Of a stretch of DNA of 27,009 bases, positions 23,865 to 27,009 are shown piece after piece. The number at the start of each line of letters is the position of its first letter. Position 1 is the stretch's first letter. The position numbers were made by a program, and so were the translations under genes. The DNA lies in assembly GCA_031418215.1 (NCBI GenBank), contig JANOXC010000115.1:1-27009 (forward strand), given 5' to 3'. This DNA comes from JANOXC01 sp031418215. Its GTDB lineage: Bacteria; Bacteroidota; Bacteroidia; AKYH767-A; OLB10. The notes beneath the pieces were generated by a model, which did not search any database, was not told where the DNA came from, and worked only from the letters and a program-made list of their open reading frames with translations.

Positions 23865-25055
23865 CTATTCAACAAATAATACTAATCCTTTTAAGTATTC
23901 GCCTTCAGGATGGTATATATTGATGGGATGATCAGATGGCTGTGATAGTTGGTGTAATATTCGAACATTTCTTTTCGATTGTGCAGCTGCCTGAAAAACT
24001 ACTTTGCGAAATAGCTCCTTGTCAATAGCCTGTGAACAAGAGAAAGTAAATAAAATGCCACCCTTGTCAATTTTCTTAAATGCTTCCAGGTTCAAATTTC
24101 TGTAGCCGACCATGGCATTTTTAACAGCGCTGATGTGTTTAGCGAAAGCGGGAGGGTCCAGGATTATAACATCGTAGGTCTTTTCGTTTTTCTTGAAAAA
24201 GTCAAATACATCAATGGAAAAACATTCATGAGGAGCATTACGAAAGTTTAGCAAAACATTCTTTTCAGTGTCGGAAATGGCTTTCTTACTGCTGTCGACA
24301 GAGTGAACCAATGAAGCCCCTGCCGCTAATGCATAAACGGAGAACCCTCCGGTATAGCAAAAAGTATTTAAAACATTTTTATTTTTCGAATATTGCGACA
24401 AGAGTTTCCTGTTCTCACGCTGATCAATAAAAAAACCGGTCTTTTGACCATTGATGTAGTCTATTGAAAAAATATAGTCGTTTTCTTTAACTTCGCTTTC
24501 AATTGTATTTGGTTTCTCATTGTATATATATTCATTTTTCAAACCCGGCAAATTTTGCTTTTGGAGGGAATCTGCACTTTTGTCGTAAATTGCTTTTAAG
24601 CTGTCTTGATAAATTTCACGTAGAGCAGCTGCGATTTCTAATCTGTGTTTTGACATACCAATTGTATGTGCTTGTATTACGGCTGTATCATGATAAATAT
24701 CTATGATTAATCCAGGCAAGTTATCACCTTCACCATGCAACAACCTGTAAACATTAGTATTTGTGCCATTCAAAAATCCGAGTGCTTTCCTGCATTCAAA
24801 AGCCTTTTGTATCTTTTTTTGCCAGAACTGTGTATCAATAATTTCATTTTCAAAAGTCAGGATCCGCACCGTAATTGTTCCTTTGTGAAAATGTCCGGTG
24901 CCCAAATACTTGTCGTCGTTAGACCATGTTTCAACAATGTCGCCTTCAGTTAAACCGGCAGGTTGACTTTTTATGGCACCTGAAAACACCCAAGGGTGAA
25001 AAAGTTGAAGGGAGCGCTCTTTTCCTTTGTGTAATACAATTTTTGGATAGTTCAT
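23865..25055 (-). CDS. rlmI: RlmI-type 23S rRNA (cytosine-C5) methyltransferase
   Basis: A 396-residue class I SAM-dependent RNA methyltransferase. An N-terminal PUA-like domain (residues 1-70: HKGKERSLQLFHPWVFSGAI, EGDIVE, YLGTGHFHKGTITVRIL) precedes a central domain (KTGFFIDQRENRKLL) and the Rossmann-fold domain with the SAM loop VLNTFCYTGGFSVYALAAGA, DVIILDPPAF (motif IV) and TFSCSQAI (the Cys-containing motif VI). E. coli RlmI makes m5C1962 in 23S rRNA and is of the same size (396 residues). Close homologues include other DUF-type RNA methylases, so the exact target base is inferred. The ATG is two bases after the stop of the M1 peptidase gene, and the VOC gene follows after 16 bases: a compact operon of unrelated functions. 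Confidence 0.88.
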   Translation of the reverse strand: MNYPKIVLHKGKERSLQLFHPWVFSGAIKSQPAGLTEGDIVETWSNDDKYLGTGHFHKGTITVRILTFENEIIDTQFWQKKIQKAFECRKALGFLNGTNTNVYRLLHGEGDNLPGLIIDIYHDTAVIQAHTIGMSKHRLEIAAALREIYQDSLKAIYDKSADSLQKQNLPGLKNEYIYNEKPNTIESEVKENDYIFSIDYINGQKTGFFIDQRENRKLLSQYSKNKNVLNTFCYTGGFSVYALAAGASLVHSVDSSKKAISDTEKNVLLNFRNAPHECFSIDVFDFFKKNEKTYDVIILDPPAFAKHISAVKNAMVGYRNLNLEAFKKIDKGGILFTFSCSQAIDKELFRKVVFQAAAQSKRNVRILHQLSQPSDHPINIYHPEGEYLKGLVLFVE

Positions 25056-25057
25056 GG

Positions 25058-27009
25058 TTACTTTGAAAGGACCAGCTTCAACTGTTTCATTAGCTTGTTG
25101 TCGATAATAAGATTTATTATATATATACCGGAGTTTCTTTTTGAAGCATTCCAGAGGTATTTACCTTCTTTATTCATGATTTTTTGTTTTTCAACCTGGT
25201 GTTCATTTTCATCGGTTATTAATAATATTGCTTTACTTCTTTCTTGAACAGTATAGCTAATATTAAATGTGTCAGAGGATGGATTTGGAGATACTCGTAA
25301 ATCATAATCAATAGATGCCGAAGGATTTACCTTAACTGTTTGCTGCAGCATTCCGAAAACATATTCACCTTTTTTTAGCGTATCAATTTTAATGGAACCT
25401 ATTTTATCAGCCATACTAGAGCCTGATTGTTTTACGAATCCGTTAACCAGCGACCAATCTTCTCCTGTTGATGGACGATAAAGAATTACAAGGCTATCCT
25501 CACTAACCGCTATCAGTGAATTATCTATGTGTCCTGTTGTGGCATTGTTGCTTCCATTATAAATAAAAGTAGCCTTAGAATGAAAACCCGTATCGAAAAT
25601 CCCATCCACTTTCCAATAATGATAATCACTTAATCTGATACCGTGATTAGGTTGTTTCCAGCCATCAGGCATTACCCAATTATGTTCTATTCGAACTAAT
25701 GAAGAGTCAACGCCCGTTGTGATTACGTTTAATGAAACATTTGTTTCGGGAAATGGAATATTGCCGTTGACTTTTATCCACCTTTCATAATCAGTAATGG
25801 CATCGCTTATTTTTTCATGTCTGTCCAATGAAATCATTTTTGCTACCATTTCAATTGGGAGCGCGACATGAAACATTTGTGTGACCGAATCAATGTCAAC
25901 TGTTATTGATGTTTCATTAATACCATCTGTAAAATTTATTTCAACCGGCATACTAAATAGATGGCAATTGCCTTTGCTGCGTTGCCGGGTATATATAAAG
26001 TAATGATTTAATTCATCCGGAACATACGCTACCGAGTCAATGGAAAAATGCGGGAAGCCAGGAGTTTCTATCCAATCATTAAAAAAGCGATTCATGTTAA
26101 TTTCCGATGCTGCAGTAAAATCATTTCGTAAGTCAGTACTATTAGCATTGGCATAAGCGTGGTTATTCATATAGCGTCTGCATCCTGAAAAAAAATTATT
26201 GTCACCAAGAATGTTTCGCAATGTATGAATTACATCCGGACTTTTATCATATACGGTAGTGCTATAGGTATAGTTATGTGGAATGTTGTTTAAGGAAAGG
26301 TAACTTCCATCTGTAATATGAGAGAATTGCAGCACTTTACGGTGATTTGTTCGCAGGAGGTTTTTATAGGCCTCAATGCCATAAAGTTTTTCAGTGATAA
26401 AGTACTCATTGTAACTTGCAAATCCCTCATTCAACCACATTTGATCTTCTGATTCACAGGTCACTTTATCGCCCCACCACATATGACTTAGTTCATGCGC
26501 CCATAAAGTTTCATAATTTAAGGTGCCGTTAATAAATGACTGTCCTACATGAATGCTTGTAGCATGTTCCATAGCCCCCTGATTAAATGGAACGAGTACA
26601 AAGCCAATTTTATCAAAAGGATAATTTCCATAAGCTGTAATAAACGAACTAAGGATGGTATCGAGATGCTGAAAGGAAAGGAGAATGTTATTGGTATCTG
26701 ACGGAGCACTTGCCCAAACAACCGGAATGTTATTTGAATTGCGCTGCATTGTATAAAATGTTGAAACAGCAATGCCTGCAAGATAAGTTGGTATTGGCTG
26801 GTTCATTTTCCAATGCCATGTAATAGTTCCATTTGAATTATTTGTTTGGTTAACTAATAATCCATTGCAAAATGCTTTGTAACCGGAGGTTGTAGTTATG
26901 TGGAAATCAAATAATGCCTTATCATTAAATTCATCAATGCATGGAAACCATATGCGCCCAATAGTATGCGGGTTTGATCCAAAACCTGCTCCCAGGTTAA
27001 ATGCAGATG
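25058..27009 (-). CDS. M1 family metallopeptidase with T9SS sorting domain (5' end outside window)
   Basis: The frame stays open to the right edge, giving at least 650 residues. An internal Met at 26806 is not the start, because the codons before it encode conserved M1 sequence (SAFNLGAGFGSNPHTIGRIWFPCIDE, with the R-x-WFPC-x-D motif). Numbering from that Met, the zinc site is HELSH (104-108) plus Glu127 in LNEGFASY, the HEXXH-X18-E arrangement of gluzincin aminopeptidases. The substrate motif usually written GxMEN reads GAMEHA here. VYDKSPDVIHTLR carries the expected catalytic Tyr. The C-terminus (about the last 80 residues, LRVSPNPSSDTFNISY ... SGIYIINLI) is a T9SS type A sorting domain, so it should act outside the cell on peptides. 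It is the first visible gene of an operon with rlmI and the VOC gene. Confidence 0.9.
   Translation of the reverse strand, partial: SAFNLGAGFGSNPHTIGRIWFPCIDEFNDKALFDFHITTTSGYKAFCNGLLVNQTNNSNGTITWHWKMNQPIPTYLAGIAVSTFYTMQRNSNNIPVVWASAPSDTNNILLSFQHLDTILSSFITAYGNYPFDKIGFVLVPFNQGAMEHATSIHVGQSFINGTLNYETLWAHELSHMWWGDKVTCESEDQMWLNEGFASYNEYFITEKLYGIEAYKNLLRTNHRKVLQFSHITDGSYLSLNNIPHNYTYSTTVYDKSPDVIHTLRNILGDNNFFSGCRRYMNNHAYANANSTDLRNDFTAASEINMNRFFNDWIETPGFPHFSIDSVAYVPDELNHYFIYTRQRSKGNCHLFSMPVEINFTDGINETSITVDIDSVTQMFHVALPIEMVAKMISLDRHEKISDAITDYERWIKVNGNIPFPETNVSLNVITTGVDSSLVRIEHNWVMPDGWKQPNHGIRLSDYHYWKVDGIFDTGFHSKATFIYNGSNNATTGHIDNSLIAVSEDSLVILYRPSTGEDWSLVNGFVKQSGSSMADKIGSIKIDTLKKGEYVFGMLQQTVKVNPSASIDYDLRVSPNPSSDTFNISYTVQERSKAILLITDENEHQVEKQKIMNKEGKYLWNASKRNSGIYIINLIIDNKLMKQLKLVLSK

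Noticed and set aside
26804..26806. ATG that could start a 582-residue peptidase gene
   Set aside because: The same frame continues to the window edge and encodes conserved M1 residues (R-x-WFPC-x-D), so this Met is internal and the gene is cut by the window.
1..27009. CRISPR arrays, insertion sequences, prophage, defence islands, tRNA genes
   Set aside because: I read both strands for regular repeats, transposase or integrase motifs and tRNA-like cloverleaf ends and found none. Gene content is mostly core metabolism and surface proteins.

Overview
The window comes from a member of the Bacteroidota, most like the Chitinophagales/Sphingobacteriales. Three encoded proteins end in type IX secretion (T9SS) type A sorting domains. 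Several genes have the Bacteroidota promoter element TAnnTTTG and no Shine-Dalgarno sequence. A DUF4290 gene sits directly before murA, an arrangement I associate with this phylum. The DNA is AT-rich by eye, tightly packed, and mostly housekeeping. I see no rRNA, tRNA, CRISPR array, prophage or insertion sequence.

Layout. Positions 1-119 (minus) hold the 5' end of the Holliday-junction resolvase-like gene ruvX/yqgF. It is divergent from dapD (lysine/peptidoglycan precursor synthesis), which is followed by paaJ (3-oxoadipyl-CoA thiolase type) and paaY (gamma-carbonic-anhydrase-like thioesterase), two members of the phenylacetate pathway with no other paa gene in view. rpe (minus) converges on paaY. 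A secreted Asp-box (BNR) protein with a T9SS tail (3781-5745) ends at a strong terminator. Further on are a Wzx/MATE-like flippase and a Cu(I) P-type ATPase, translationally overlapped through a TTG start. A DUF47/PhoU-like regulator and a PiT phosphate transporter form a divergent operon, and a CLC chloride transporter with CBS domains converges on it.

Positions 13496-17882 (plus) carry a PcrA/UvrD helicase, the DUF4290 gene and murA. A secreted or tethered TlpA-like thioredoxin with its own terminator follows, then grpE-dnaJ without dnaK. The right end is minus strand: a T9SS-exported LamG plus PNGase F-like protein, then an apparent operon of an M1 aminopeptidase (T9SS tail, 5' end outside the window), an RlmI-type 23S rRNA methyltransferase and a VOC-fold protein.

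No obvious new multi-gene system is present. The observations most worth following are the PNGase F homologue with one catalytic Glu changed to Gln, the MurA whose active-site Cys is Asp (a fosfomycin-insensitive type), a CLC protein with the gating Glu but not the internal proton Glu, promoter elements that almost touch the start codons of three genes, and the TTG-start overlap joining the copper ATPase to a flippase.
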